Below the pieces are notes generated by a model that worked only from the letters and a program-made list of their open reading frames with translations, was not told the DNA's origin and searched no databases. Made by a program: the position numbers and the translations under genes. Below, one piece after another: positions 37,377 to 45,626 of a DNA stretch of 64,000 bases. Within the stretch, counting starts at the first letter, position 1; every line of letters begins with the position of its first letter. The stretch is from Pseudidiomarina tainanensis (lineage in GTDB: Bacteria; Pseudomonadota; Gammaproteobacteria; Enterobacterales; Alteromonadaceae), in contig NZ_PIQJ01000001.1 in the NCBI RefSeq assembly GCF_004214835.1, positions 248,001 to 312,000 of the forward strand. Reading direction: 5' to 3'.

Positions 37377-38347
37377 GCGTTGCGAGCGATCTTATAATTT
37401 AAGCCGACTAAACTTAGCAGCAGTAATGCCCCAACGGCATTATGCGCAACAGCCACTTTCAAAGGTAACATAAATATCACGTTGCTGAAGCCCAGGGCGA
37501 GCTGAACGACTAACGCGACCGCAACCCAATTTAAGCTGCGACGAATCACCTGAGTTTGCGTGCGACGATAGCCAAACCACAATAATAAACCCACCACGAT
37601 GGTGGTAAAATATGCCCCAAAGCGATGCATCACGTGCATGGTCATACGTTCGGCGTAATCATGTGCCCCGTATTGGTAGGTGTCAGCTGGCGGCACAGAA
37701 AACGCGCCCGCAAAATCTAGCCGTTCGCCCCAATTCCCTTCGCAAAACGGTAACTGGGTACAAGCCATGGCCGCATAGTTAGCGGCAACCCAACCACCAA
37801 GAGCGATTTGCCCGAACACGACAAGTAGCGCAAAGAATGCAAATCCGCGTAACGATCGCATCTTGGAATCGCCGAGCGGCATATGCACACGCTCTAGTCG
37901 TAAGTTCAGTAAGTACAGCAGCGAAATGGTGGTAAAGCCACCCAACAGATGCCCCATCACAATCAAGGGCTGTAAATTCATGGTGACAGTCCACATACCT
38001 AAAGCGGCCTGAAAGGTTACTAAACCAAGCAGAAACAAAGGTAAACCGACCGGTTGCGCTGGGTCATGACGGCGGCGAACGAGCGCTGTGATAGCAATAG
38101 CAAGAATAACTAAACCGAGTGTACCTGCCGCATAGCGATGAATCATTTCATTCCAAGCTTTGTGAGACTCAAGCGGCGCATGTGGAAAGAGCTCAACAGC
38201 CTTTTCAGCATCTTTCGGTACGGTTAATTCACCGTAACAGCCGGGCCAGTCTGGGCAACCTAAACCTGCGTCGGTCAAGCGTGTATAAGCGCCCAAAACA
38301 ATCACTACAAATGCTAATAGAACACTGATTTTAACAAATGTACGCAT
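37373..38347 (-). CDS. ctaA: Heme A synthase (CtaA/COX15)
   Basis: 324 aa, about eight membrane helices. It oxidises the heme O methyl group to give heme A for the aa3 oxidase. Family marks are [21 protein letters not shown] near residues 20-40 with its CxxxxxC pair, the histidines in [13 protein letters not shown] near 67-79, and [12 protein letters not shown]-type and [10 protein letters not shown] histidines in the second half. Its start lies four bases after the Sco-like gene stops. Confidence 0.92.
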   Translation of the reverse strand: MRTFVKISVLLAFVVIVLGAYTRLTDAGLGCPDWPGCYGELTVPKDAEKAVELFPHAPLESHKAWNEMIHRYAAGTLGLVILAIAITALVRRRHDPAQPVGLPLFLLGLVTFQAALGMWTVTMNLQPLIVMGHLLGGFTTISLLYLLNLRLERVHMPLGDSKMRSLRGFAFFALLVVFGQIALGGWVAANYAAMACTQLPFCEGNWGERLDFAGAFSVPPADTYQYGAHDYAERMTMHVMHRFGAYFTTIVVGLLLWFGYRRTQTQVIRRSLNWVAVALVVQLALGFSNVIFMLPLKVAVAHNAVGALLLLSLVGLNYKIARNA

Positions 38348-38351
38348 GGTC

Positions 38352-38894
38352 CTAACCTACCTTGGAGAGTTTTAACAAGGTGCGAAGATCAGCTAGTAAG
38401 TTCTTCGCCTCTGCACGCATGGCTTCTTCTTCTGCATAGGTTGGGTAGTGCAACACCACGTTTCCTAGCGGGTCGATAATAAATAAATGATGGGCTGGGA
38501 CTTGGCTTACAGCCAATTCGAGTGCGCTATTTTCCACATGTTTCACTAACGGGACTCGATTTAAATCCAGTGCAGTTCCCGCGGAGGTGATAAGAATGGG
38601 GTTCACACGATCGGTCTCTTTACCGAGTGCGACGTCTAGCTGATTCATGGCATATAAGCCTTGCATACAGGCATCAGAACACTGCCCGTCGTCGACTAAA
38701 GCAACCCGCCATCCTTCCGGTAGCGCAGCATTCAGTTCGCGCAATTCAATTGGCGGTACCAGCATGGTGCCCTTATTCGTAACGGCGCCCTGGTACCAAT
38801 GTTGGTCGAGTACTAATTTCGCACCAATGACTGGAATCAAAAATGCGAGGGCGACACCGATAAGGGTTGCTCGCGATCGTTTTACGTTGGTCAT
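38352..38894 (-). CDS. Divergent Sco/thioredoxin-like protein in the oxidase cluster
   Basis: 180 aa. One N-terminal membrane anchor (about residues 7-24) and a periplasmic domain with CSDAC (a CxxxC pair) near residue 73 and AHHLFIIDPLGNVVLHYP near 137-154, the order and spacing of a Sco/thioredoxin fold. It is not a close match to Sco itself, encoded 2 kb away. It probably helps assemble the oxidase, perhaps in copper or disulfide handling. The frame is open to 38975, but ATG 38894 lies 6 bases after AGAGGA and gives a clean anchor. It starts two bases after the SURF1 stop. Confidence 0.72.
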   Translation of the reverse strand: MTNVKRSRATLIGVALAFLIPVIGAKLVLDQHWYQGAVTNKGTMLVPPIELRELNAALPEGWRVALVDDGQCSDACMQGLYAMNQLDVALGKETDRVNPILITSAGTALDLNRVPLVKHVENSALELAVSQVPAHHLFIIDPLGNVVLHYPTYAEEEAMRAEAKNLLADLRTLLKLSKVG

Positions 38895-38896
38895 TG

Positions 38897-39634
38897 TCAT
38901 TCCTCTGTTGTTATTTTTTTGGAACGGCTGGCAAACCAAAACACTAGTAAACATGCCAGCGCTAATGAAAACCACTGTAGGGCATAGGCGCGATGTTTCT
39001 CAGGTGTCATGACTTGCGGTTGCCATTGGCGTGGCCACCCATATTCAGCAGTTTCAGAGAGTAGCACCACATATGGCTGAATGGGAAGCTGCGTGGCGTC
39101 ACTAATCGCTTCGGCATCCAACTGGGTGACGCGCATTGGCCAGCGTTCCGCCTCAATAAAGGTATCGCCAGCCCCCCAAACGTCGCTCAATTGAGGTTGA
39201 TAAAAAAATCCAGTAATGGTGATTTCACCTTGCGGAAGGTCTAATTGCGGTAACTGTTGACGATCGCGCCCCCAAGGCACCCAGCCCATATTAACCATCA
39301 CAAAACTATTCTGATTCTCGGCAAATTTCGCCTCAAGCAAACCAATCACTTGATAGCCGGCTTGTCCGTTTAAAATTTGATTATCGAGTAGCAAATGATT
39401 GTTTAAAAATGTTCCTGTTACCGAAATTTTTGCGTAACGATTGAGGGAGCTGAGTGGCTGTTTGGCGGTGTTAAGATTAATTGAAGTGGTTTGCCGTGCT
39501 TTGTAGTCGGCAAAAAGTTGCTCTTTTTCTGTGGCTCGCTCGAGTTGCCAGAATCCAAGCTTGACCAAAATCGCAATTGCCAGCACAGTGAGCACTATCG
39601 CAACGAGTTTACTTTTACGTAATTTATTACGCAT
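38897..39634 (-). CDS. SURF1 family cytochrome oxidase assembly protein
   Basis: 245 aa. Two membrane helices, at residues about 10-28 and 222-240, flank a periplasmic domain, the SURF1 layout. Conserved segments are GFWQLERATEKEQLF near 27-41, VNMGWVPWGRDR near 114-125, ITGFFYQP and a C-terminal HRAYALQWFSLA. SURF1 binds heme A and helps insert it into subunit I. It belongs to the oxidase assembly run and is divergent from the small DUF2909 gene. Confidence 0.9.
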   Translation of the reverse strand: MRNKLRKSKLVAIVLTVLAIAILVKLGFWQLERATEKEQLFADYKARQTTSINLNTAKQPLSSLNRYAKISVTGTFLNNHLLLDNQILNGQAGYQVIGLLEAKFAENQNSFVMVNMGWVPWGRDRQQLPQLDLPQGEITITGFFYQPQLSDVWGAGDTFIEAERWPMRVTQLDAEAISDATQLPIQPYVVLLSETAEYGWPRQWQPQVMTPEKHRAYALQWFSLALACLLVFWFASRSKKITTEE

Positions 39635-39672
39635 AGTAAGCCCTGCCAGAAACTTTTTGATAGGAAACTGTG

Positions 39673-39888
39673 ATGGTCATTACTGCAAAAATCATATTGG
39701 TACTACTCATGTTATTTATGGTCGTTAATTTGTTTCGCGCTCTATTTGCGATGTTGCGTAACGACCCGACCAAGCCATCAATGACAAAATACTTAGGTCA
39801 GCGCGTGCTGTTTTCAGCAATTGCGATTGTGTTGATCGTGGTACTACTGGCATCCGGTGTGTTGGTGCCAAATCCGCGGCCGTACTGA
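39673..39888 (+). CDS. DUF2909 twin-transmembrane protein
   Basis: 71 aa with two membrane helices, about residues 4-24 and 46-65, joined by a basic loop (LRNDPTKPSMTKYLGQR). Small DUF2909 proteins are commonly found on the opposite strand inside aa3 oxidase clusters, exactly as here between subunit III and SURF1. The role is unknown. AGGAAA precedes the ATG by about 7 bases; a GTG immediately before it is less likely. Confidence 0.75.
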   Translation: MVITAKIILVLLMLFMVVNLFRALFAMLRNDPTKPSMTKYLGQRVLFSAIAIVLIVVLLASGVLVPNPRPY

Positions 39889-39932
39889 CGTGGTGAGCCA
39901 GTACGGCGTTAGTTACTCCAGTGATGTTAACG

Positions 39933-40814
39933 TTATAAAACGTACACAAATATAAATAGACACACCCAAACGACGTCAACAAAGTGCCAATACCAGCTGG
40001 TTGCTTGGAAGGCGAAGTGATTGTCTGGCGTGAAGTGTCCTTTGATAACGCGCAAGAACATGATGATCAACATCAAGGTACCTAAGGTTACATGCATACC
40101 GTGGAAGCCGGTGAGCATGTAGAAGGTGTTCCCGTAAATACCGGAGTCGAGTGTTAACCCAAGTTCTTCATAAGCATGCACATATTCGGCGCCTTGCAAG
40201 TACAAGAAGATACAACCCAAAATAATGGTGATACCTAAGAACAACGTCAGTTGCTTACGATTATTCTTCTCTAACCCAACATGCGCAAAATGACAGGTCA
40301 CACTCGAAACGATTAAGATGATCGTGTTGTAGAGTGGTAAACCCATCCAACCCATCGCACCCGATTCGGTGCCGCCTGGCGTTTGCGTTAAGGGCCAATG
40401 TGCTTCAAATGCCGGCCACAATACTTCATTGGTCATCGCATTATTGCTGGCGCCACCAAGCCATTCGACGGCAATCACGCGAGCATAAAACAAAGCGCCA
40501 AAGAATGCGGCGAAGAACATAATTTCTGAGAAAATAAACCAACTCATACCTTGGCGGTAAGAGTGGCCAAGCTGATTGCTATATAAGCCCGACATTGATT
40601 CATTGATTTGGTCGCGGAACCAACCAAATAACATCACAATGAGTACGGCAATGCCGCCAAATAGAACATTTGCGCCCCAGCCGTCGGTTACTTCATTTTT
40701 CATATCAATAACGGTGTGACCCGCACCAAAAGCGATGAGCCCTAAACCTACGGCCCCAACAATGGGCCAAGGACTTGACGCTGGTACGTAATATTTTTCA
40801 TGTTGTTGTGCCAT
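39933..40814 (-). CDS. ctaE: Cytochrome c oxidase subunit III
   Basis: 293 aa, seven membrane helices in the long form. It starts with EKYYVPASSPWPIVGAVGL, followed by FWSEIMFFAAFF-type WFIFSEIMFFAAFFGALFY near residues 91-109. The C-terminus has LTGFHGMHVTLG and FQATSWYWHFVDVVWVCLF, the subunit III signature. It is the fourth gene of the operon subunit II - subunit I - Cox11 - subunit III, 11 bases after Cox11. Confidence 0.94.
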   Translation of the reverse strand: MAQQHEKYYVPASSPWPIVGAVGLGLIAFGAGHTVIDMKNEVTDGWGANVLFGGIAVLIVMLFGWFRDQINESMSGLYSNQLGHSYRQGMSWFIFSEIMFFAAFFGALFYARVIAVEWLGGASNNAMTNEVLWPAFEAHWPLTQTPGGTESGAMGWMGLPLYNTIILIVSSVTCHFAHVGLEKNNRKQLTLFLGITIILGCIFLYLQGAEYVHAYEELGLTLDSGIYGNTFYMLTGFHGMHVTLGTLMLIIMFLRVIKGHFTPDNHFAFQATSWYWHFVDVVWVCLFIFVYVL

Positions 40815-40825
40815 AAAACGAATCC

Positions 40826-41428
40826 TCAGTCTGCCGACGTTGCTGCATCAAATGAAGCAAGCACGTCCGGTTGAGCATTGGCTGTCATATCGTACATGGT
40901 GTATGACAAAGTCAACGTGTGTATGTGGTCAGGAATGTCTGGGTCTAAATAAAACTGCATTGGCATTTTGGTATCTGCACCGGCAGCTAAAGGCTGCTGG
41001 TTAAAACAAAAACATTCGGTTTTGTTCAGATATAACCCCGCTTCGCCGGGTGCAACAGAGGGGATTGCTTGAGCTACCATGTTTTGTCCGGTGGGATTAC
41101 TTGCCAAAAAGTTGACGACTTTGGTTTCGCCTGGATGAACTCGAACAGATTTCACTTCCGGTTCAAAACCCCAAGGCATTCCTTTATTTACCCGAGTAAT
41201 AAATTGCACATTGATGGTGCGCGAAGTATCTACGCTACGAACGTTTGCAGCGGCCTGCTCATTTTTGGTGCGGCCGTTGAATCCGGTAATATCGCAGAAC
41301 ACTTCATACAACGGCACCAGTGCAAAGCCGAAACCAAACATGCCGACAACGACAAACAATAAGCGTCGCACAACGCGCGCATTATCTGCGCGCGGTGCTG
41401 GGTTTGGTGTTGGGCTATTGGTCGTCAT
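40826..41428 (-). CDS. ctaG: Cytochrome c oxidase assembly protein CtaG/Cox11
   Basis: 200 aa. It inserts copper into the CuB site of subunit I. One N-terminal membrane helix (about residues 23-45) is followed by a periplasmic Ig-like domain. ECFCFNQQPL near 138-147 carries the copper cysteines (CFC), and VHPGETKVVNFLASNPT is a conserved strand. It begins two bases after the subunit I stop, so it is likely coupled in translation. Confidence 0.93.
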   Translation of the reverse strand: MTTNSPTPNPAPRADNARVVRRLLFVVVGMFGFGFALVPLYEVFCDITGFNGRTKNEQAAANVRSVDTSRTINVQFITRVNKGMPWGFEPEVKSVRVHPGETKVVNFLASNPTGQNMVAQAIPSVAPGEAGLYLNKTECFCFNQQPLAAGADTKMPMQFYLDPDIPDHIHTLTLSYTMYDMTANAQPDVLASFDAATSAD

Positions 41429-41430
41429 GA

Positions 41431-43017
41431 CTACTTCACCTCAGGTGGTGTTTCAAAGGTGTGGTATGGCGCCGGTGACGGTACTGTCCACTCGAGACCT
41501 TCTGCTCCATCCCATGGTTTGGCAGGTGCTTTCTCACCACCGCGAACACATTTGATGACCACAGCTAGGAAAATCAGCTGCGATAAACCAAATGCAAAGC
41601 CACCAATACTAACGATTTGGTTAATATCAGCGAACTGTAGCGAGTAGTCTGGAATACGGCGTGGCATACCAGCAAGACCTGCGAAGTGCATTGGGAAGAA
41701 CAGCACGTTCACGGAAATTAGCGAGCACCAGAAATGCCACTTCGCTAACGTTTCGTCGTACATGTGACCAGTCCACTTCGGTAACCAGTAATATGCTGCT
41801 GCCATAATCGAGAAGATGGCTCCGCTCACCAATACGTAGTGGAAGTGAGCCACTACGAAATAGGTATCGTGATACTGGAAGTCTACTGGCGTAATCGCAA
41901 GCATCAAGCCAGAGAATCCACCGATGGTAAACAAGATCACAAATGCTAACGCGAACAGCATTGGGGTTTCAAAGCTGATAGACCCACGCCACATGGTCGC
42001 AACCCAGTTAAACACTTTCACACCGGTTGGCACCGAGATAAGCATGGTGGCGTACATGAAGAAGATTTCCGCGGCTACCGGCATACCCGTTGTAAACATA
42101 TGGTGTGCCCAAACGAGGAAGCTCAAGCCCGCAATTGCTGCGGTTGCGTAGACCATCGACGAGTAACCAAATAGTTTCTTACGAGAAAATGCAGGGATAA
42201 TCGCCGAGACAATACCGAATGACGGCAAAATCATGATGTACACTTCAGGGTGACCGAAGAACCAGAAAATATGCTGGAACAACACTGGATCGCCACCACC
42301 AGCTGCATCGAAGAAGCTAGTACTGAAGTACTTATCTGTTAACACCATGGTCACCGCACCAGCAAGTACTGGCATGACCGCAATCAATAAGAATGCAGTA
42401 ATGAACCATGTCCACACAAACAACGGCATCTTCATATAGGTCATACCCGGCGCACGCATGTTCATAATGGTCACGATCACGTTAATTGCGCCCATAATCG
42501 ACGAAATACCCATGATGTGTACTGAGAACACGAATAACGCCGTGGAATCGCTACTGTAGGTGGTTGAAAGTGGCGCGTAGAACGTCCAGCCGAATGCTGG
42601 GCCACCGCCTTCCATAAACAATGAAGCTAAGAGGATTGCAAACGCGAATGGAAGAATCCAAAAACTCCAGTTGTTCATACGCGGCAATGCCATATCTGGC
42701 GCACCAATCATCATTGGTACCATCCAGTTTGCAAGGCCAGTAAATGCAGGCATAACCGCACCGAACACCATAATCAGACCATGTACAGTCGTCATCTGGT
42801 TAAAGAAGTGCGGGTCGACAAGTTGTAAACCAGGTTGGAAGAGCTCGGCGCGAATGACCATCGCCATGGAACCGCCAACCAAAAACATAATAAAACTGAA
42901 CCATAAGTACATTGAACCAATGTCTTTGTGGTTCGTTGTGAATAACCAACGGGTAATACCCGATGGCGCGTGATGGTGATGATCGTGATGATCCATCTCG
43001 CCAGCAACTGTGCTCAT
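41431..43017 (-). CDS. ctaD: Cytochrome c oxidase subunit I (aa3 type)
   Basis: 528 aa, 12 membrane helices. This is the catalytic subunit with heme a, heme a3 and CuB. FGHPEVYIMILPSFG near residues 256-270 holds the CuB histidine and cross-linked tyrosine. HDTYFVVAHFHYVL near 384-397 carries the heme a3 and heme a ligands. TTVHGLIMVFGAVMPAF gives the first heme a histidine. The N-terminus is histidine-rich (MDHHDHHHHAP), which could bind metal. It begins 12 bases after subunit II. Confidence 0.96.
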   Translation of the reverse strand: MSTVAGEMDHHDHHHHAPSGITRWLFTTNHKDIGSMYLWFSFIMFLVGGSMAMVIRAELFQPGLQLVDPHFFNQMTTVHGLIMVFGAVMPAFTGLANWMVPMMIGAPDMALPRMNNWSFWILPFAFAILLASLFMEGGGPAFGWTFYAPLSTTYSSDSTALFVFSVHIMGISSIMGAINVIVTIMNMRAPGMTYMKMPLFVWTWFITAFLLIAVMPVLAGAVTMVLTDKYFSTSFFDAAGGGDPVLFQHIFWFFGHPEVYIMILPSFGIVSAIIPAFSRKKLFGYSSMVYATAAIAGLSFLVWAHHMFTTGMPVAAEIFFMYATMLISVPTGVKVFNWVATMWRGSISFETPMLFALAFVILFTIGGFSGLMLAITPVDFQYHDTYFVVAHFHYVLVSGAIFSIMAAAYYWLPKWTGHMYDETLAKWHFWCSLISVNVLFFPMHFAGLAGMPRRIPDYSLQFADINQIVSIGGFAFGLSQLIFLAVVIKCVRGGEKAPAKPWDGAEGLEWTVPSPAPYHTFETPPEVK

Positions 43018-43029
43018 ATCGGGTCTCCC

Positions 43030-44151
43030 TTACTTATTCAAATATTCATTAACGTCAGCGGCCTGAATCAGGTCGCCAGTATTATTACCCCAAGCATTAC
43101 GCTCATAGGTGATAACGGCCGCAAGTTCACGCAAGCTTAACTGATTACCAAAGGCCTGCATGGCTGTGCCAGCTTTACCATTAACGACGATGTTGATGTG
43201 ACCAGGTTTGTCGTTCATCACCATCGCAGTGCCTTTCAAGCTCGGGAATACGCCAGGAATGCCTTCACCGTTAGGCTGGTGACATGCCGCGCAGCTACCA
43301 AGATAGACGCGCTCACCCAATTCCATAAGCTCGTCTTTGCTCATCGACATTGAAAGTAAACGTTGCTCTTCTTCTTTGGCGGCTTTAGCGATGGCTTCTT
43401 GTTCGCTGATCCAAGCCTCGAATTCAGCAGGCTCTTTGGCGATAACGACAACTGGCATAAAGCCATGGTCTTTACCACACAGTTCAGCACACTGGCCGCG
43501 ATAGATGCCGGGTTCGTCGATTTTCGTCCAAGCCTCGTTGATAAAGCCTGGGTTCGCGTCTTTCTTCACCGCAAAATCAGGAACCCACCAGGAGTGGATA
43601 ACGTCGTCTGAAGTGACTAAGAAGCGAACTTTTGTATCGGTTGGTAGAACCAATGGACGGTCAACTTCCAACAGATAGTTTTCGCCTTTCTCTAGACGGT
43701 TGTTGATTTGATCTTGGCGGGTTGCAAGTAAACTAAAATATTCAACATCACGGTCGAAATATTTGTAGTGCCATTTCCACTGTGAGCCGGTTACGAGAAC
43801 AGTCACCTCAGCTTCAGACGCGTCTTCCATCGCAAACAGTGTCTTGGTAGCTGGAATGGCCATACCGACCAGAATCAAAAATGGAATAACGGTCCACAGA
43901 ATTTCTACTTTAACGTTCTCATGAAACGTAGCAGGTTTGTGGCCTTTCGATTTGCGGTGCAAAATCATCGAAACAAACATAGCACCGAAAACAATGACAC
44001 CTATCACACAGCAAATATAAAAAATTGTCATGTGTAGGTCGTACACGCGTTGACTGATCTCGGTAACACCTTGAGTCAGATTCAACTGCGATTGCGCACT
44101 AGCAGCAAGTGGAATACTCGCTAGTAGCGCAGTGATGAGTCTAGTACTCAC
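43030..44151 (-). CDS. ctaC: Cytochrome c oxidase subunit II with fused cytochrome c domain
   Basis: 373 aa. A signal peptide is followed by two membrane helices (about 41-66 and 88-108) and the cupredoxin domain with CuA ligands in GQCAELCGKDHGFMPV near 216-231. A C-terminal cytochrome c domain with heme motif CAACH (GSCAACHQPNGEG) near residue 293 makes it the caa3-like fused form. The frame is open to 44253, but GTG 44151 has GAGGAG 7 bases upstream and gives the signal peptide at the very start (STRLITALLASIPLAASAQS). It heads the oxidase operon. Confidence 0.93.
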   Translation of the reverse strand: MSTRLITALLASIPLAASAQSQLNLTQGVTEISQRVYDLHMTIFYICCVIGVIVFGAMFVSMILHRKSKGHKPATFHENVKVEILWTVIPFLILVGMAIPATKTLFAMEDASEAEVTVLVTGSQWKWHYKYFDRDVEYFSLLATRQDQINNRLEKGENYLLEVDRPLVLPTDTKVRFLVTSDDVIHSWWVPDFAVKKDANPGFINEAWTKIDEPGIYRGQCAELCGKDHGFMPVVVIAKEPAEFEAWISEQEAIAKAAKEEEQRLLSMSMSKDELMELGERVYLGSCAACHQPNGEGIPGVFPSLKGTAMVMNDKPGHINIVVNGKAGTAMQAFGNQLSLRELAAVITYERNAWGNNTGDLIQAADVNEYLNK

Positions 44152-44283
44152 GCGACATCTCCTCTCATTCTTCCGACGTGGTTTTCCCACGAATACACCG
44201 AAGTGCGAGCCTGAAGAACAACGAGGTGAGTAGAAAAAGGAACAGCATTTCAAAAGAAAATCGCTTTCCCCACTAACCCTTTG

Positions 44284-44297
44284 TTGTTATGTATCAA
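44284..44297. promoter_or_regulatory. Possible FNR/ANR-like site before the oxidase operon
   Basis: TTGTTATGTATCAA matches the FNR consensus TTGAT-N4-ATCAA at 9 of 10 specified bases. It lies about 133 bases upstream of the subunit II start in the 298-base gap before sulA. Repression of aa3 oxidases by FNR-type regulators at low oxygen is known elsewhere. A single site found by eye is weak evidence. Confidence 0.35.
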
Positions 44298-44395
44298 AGT
44301 TTATTATTGTTTATTGTGTTAGCAGTTAATGCACATTCAAAATACCATTTTCTGGTGAAAAAGAAACCGCCATTTCGAATAATTTTTACATTCAA

Positions 44396-44424
44396 GTATA
44401 AAAAAAGGGCTGCACTGCAGCCCT
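44396..44424 (-). terminator. Intrinsic terminator of lexA-sulA
   Basis: Read on the minus strand, GGGCTGCA and TGCAGCCC form an 8-base stem with a one-base centre, or a 6-base stem with a 5-base loop, followed by a run of seven T. It ends about 25 bases after the sulA stop. Confidence 0.75.
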
Positions 44425-44449
44425 CAACTGACAACCTTCACAAGCAGGA

Positions 44450-44863
44450 TTAGTGGAGTGGGGGAAGTGAAGGTAAATCGTTAAACACAAAACTGTGTGT
44501 ATGGCTGACTTTACTAGCCATTTTTAGACGCTGTTGCATGCGTGGTGACATTTCACCTAACCAGCTCAATACCAAGCTGCTGGTACCCGCTAGTAACGCC
44601 TGTTCAGTTGCCCATTCACGTTCATCTTGATTGCGACCGTGAACCCAGCGAATCCGAGTTCGGCTAATACCTGCTGCCACGAGTTGCTCAATCACTTCAC
44701 GGCGTGCGCCGATAACGGTCACCCATTGATGAGTGCGTAGCGATAAAGCATGCAAACGCGGTAACACACTTTCCAAATCAGTTTGACTGGCAGAAAGCTC
44801 TGGTGCACCCGACCAAATATCGAATGCTGATTCATTAAATTGATTGCCAAATTGATTTCTCAT
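44450..44863 (-). CDS. sulA: SOS cell division inhibitor SulA
   Basis: 137 aa, shorter than the E. coli protein (about 169). SulA binds FtsZ and blocks septation during [54 protein letters not shown] is a RecA-like fold segment shared by the SulA family, and the C-terminal [21 protein letters not shown] agrees too. ATG 44863 overlaps the lexA stop in ATGA, with GGAG 7 bases upstream inside lexA, so translation is coupled and SOS control follows from the lexA promoter. Confidence 0.85.
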   Translation of the reverse strand: MRNQFGNQFNESAFDIWSGAPELSASQTDLESVLPRLHALSLRTHQWVTVIGARREVIEQLVAAGISRTRIRWVHGRNQDEREWATEQALLAGTSSLVLSWLGEMSPRMQQRLKMASKVSHTHSFVFNDLPSLPPLH

Positions 44864-45480
44864 AACCATGCTCCGTTACGGATCACACCAACAGCTAACC
44901 CTTCTATGGTGAAGTACTGGTGAGTGAGATCGACTTGAATAGGTGAAAACTCGTCATTCTCTGGGTGCAACAGAATCATGTTGCCGCGACGCTCAAAGCG
45001 TTTCACAGTGACGTCATCTTCAACGCGAGCCACAACAATCTGTCCGTTGCGTGCTTCATGTGTTTTGTGAACAGCAAGCAAATCGCCGTCCAAAATACCG
45101 ATATCTTTCATGCTCATACCGTTAACGCGCAGTAAGAAGTCGGCGTGCGGTTTGAACAGGTTTTGGTCAACCTGATAGTGGCTCTCAATGTGCTCTTGCG
45201 CCAAAATGGGTTCGCCAGCAGCGACCTGACCTATAAGAGGCAGCCCTTCAGGTACATCTTCGTCCTCGACACCGATGAGACGAATGCCGCGCGACATACC
45301 CGGCATCATTTCAATCACACCTTTCTTCGCAAGCGCTTTCAGATGTTCTTCAGCAGCATTCGCTGATTTGAAGCCAAGGCGCTGCGCAATTTCAGCGCGT
45401 GTTGGTGGCATTCCTGTCGCATCAATATTGTCTTTGATGAGACTCAGAATCTGCTGCTGTCGTGGCGTTAATGGTCGCAT
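44860..45480 (-). CDS. lexA: SOS repressor LexA
   Basis: 206 aa. The N-terminal winged HTH spans about residues 1-69 ([27 protein letters not shown]). The self-cleavage bond lies in VAAGEP (Ala88-Gly89). The catalytic pair is Ser123 in [10 protein letters not shown] and Lys160 in VTVKRF. Two LexA boxes sit directly upstream, so it represses itself and the coupled sulA. It is divergent from plsB. In E. coli dgkA lies between plsB and lexA; here it does not. Confidence 0.96.
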   Translation of the reverse strand: MRPLTPRQQQILSLIKDNIDATGMPPTRAEIAQRLGFKSANAAEEHLKALAKKGVIEMMPGMSRGIRLIGVEDEDVPEGLPLIGQVAAGEPILAQEHIESHYQVDQNLFKPHADFLLRVNGMSMKDIGILDGDLLAVHKTHEARNGQIVVARVEDDVTVKRFERRGNMILLHPENDEFSPIQVDLTHQYFTIEGLAVGVIRNGAWL

Positions 45481-45488
45481 GTGAATAC

Positions 45489-45504
45489 CTGTTTATCTAT
45501 ACAG
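45489..45504. promoter_or_regulatory. LexA box 1
   Basis: CTGTTTATCTATACAG: perfect CTGT-N8-ACAG ends, 9 bases upstream of the lexA start codon. Confidence 0.9.
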
Positions 45505-45509
45505 TGATA

Positions 45510-45525
45510 CTGTGAGTATATACAG
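45510..45525. promoter_or_regulatory. LexA box 2
   Basis: CTGTGAGTATATACAG: perfect CTGT-N8-ACAG ends, offset exactly 21 bases from box 1, so the two boxes face the same side of the helix. E. coli lexA has a similar pair. Confidence 0.9.
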
Positions 45526-45626
45526 GTGTTTTGGTTTCGCAACTTTTTTGTGCAAAATTTTTTCATTCAGACAAATTCAAGCAACAGTGGTATGCTTTAT
45601 ACGTTTGTATTTTGTGGGGATATTGC

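Noticed and set aside
41459-43017. Open frames opposite subunit I
   Set aside because: They mirror the conserved oxidase coding frame; none has a ribosome site or known motif.
44140-44151. SlmA-like site GTGAGTACT at the start of the subunit II gene
   Set aside because: Only the first 9 bases match GTGAGTACTCAC and the right arm fails; it spans a start codon.
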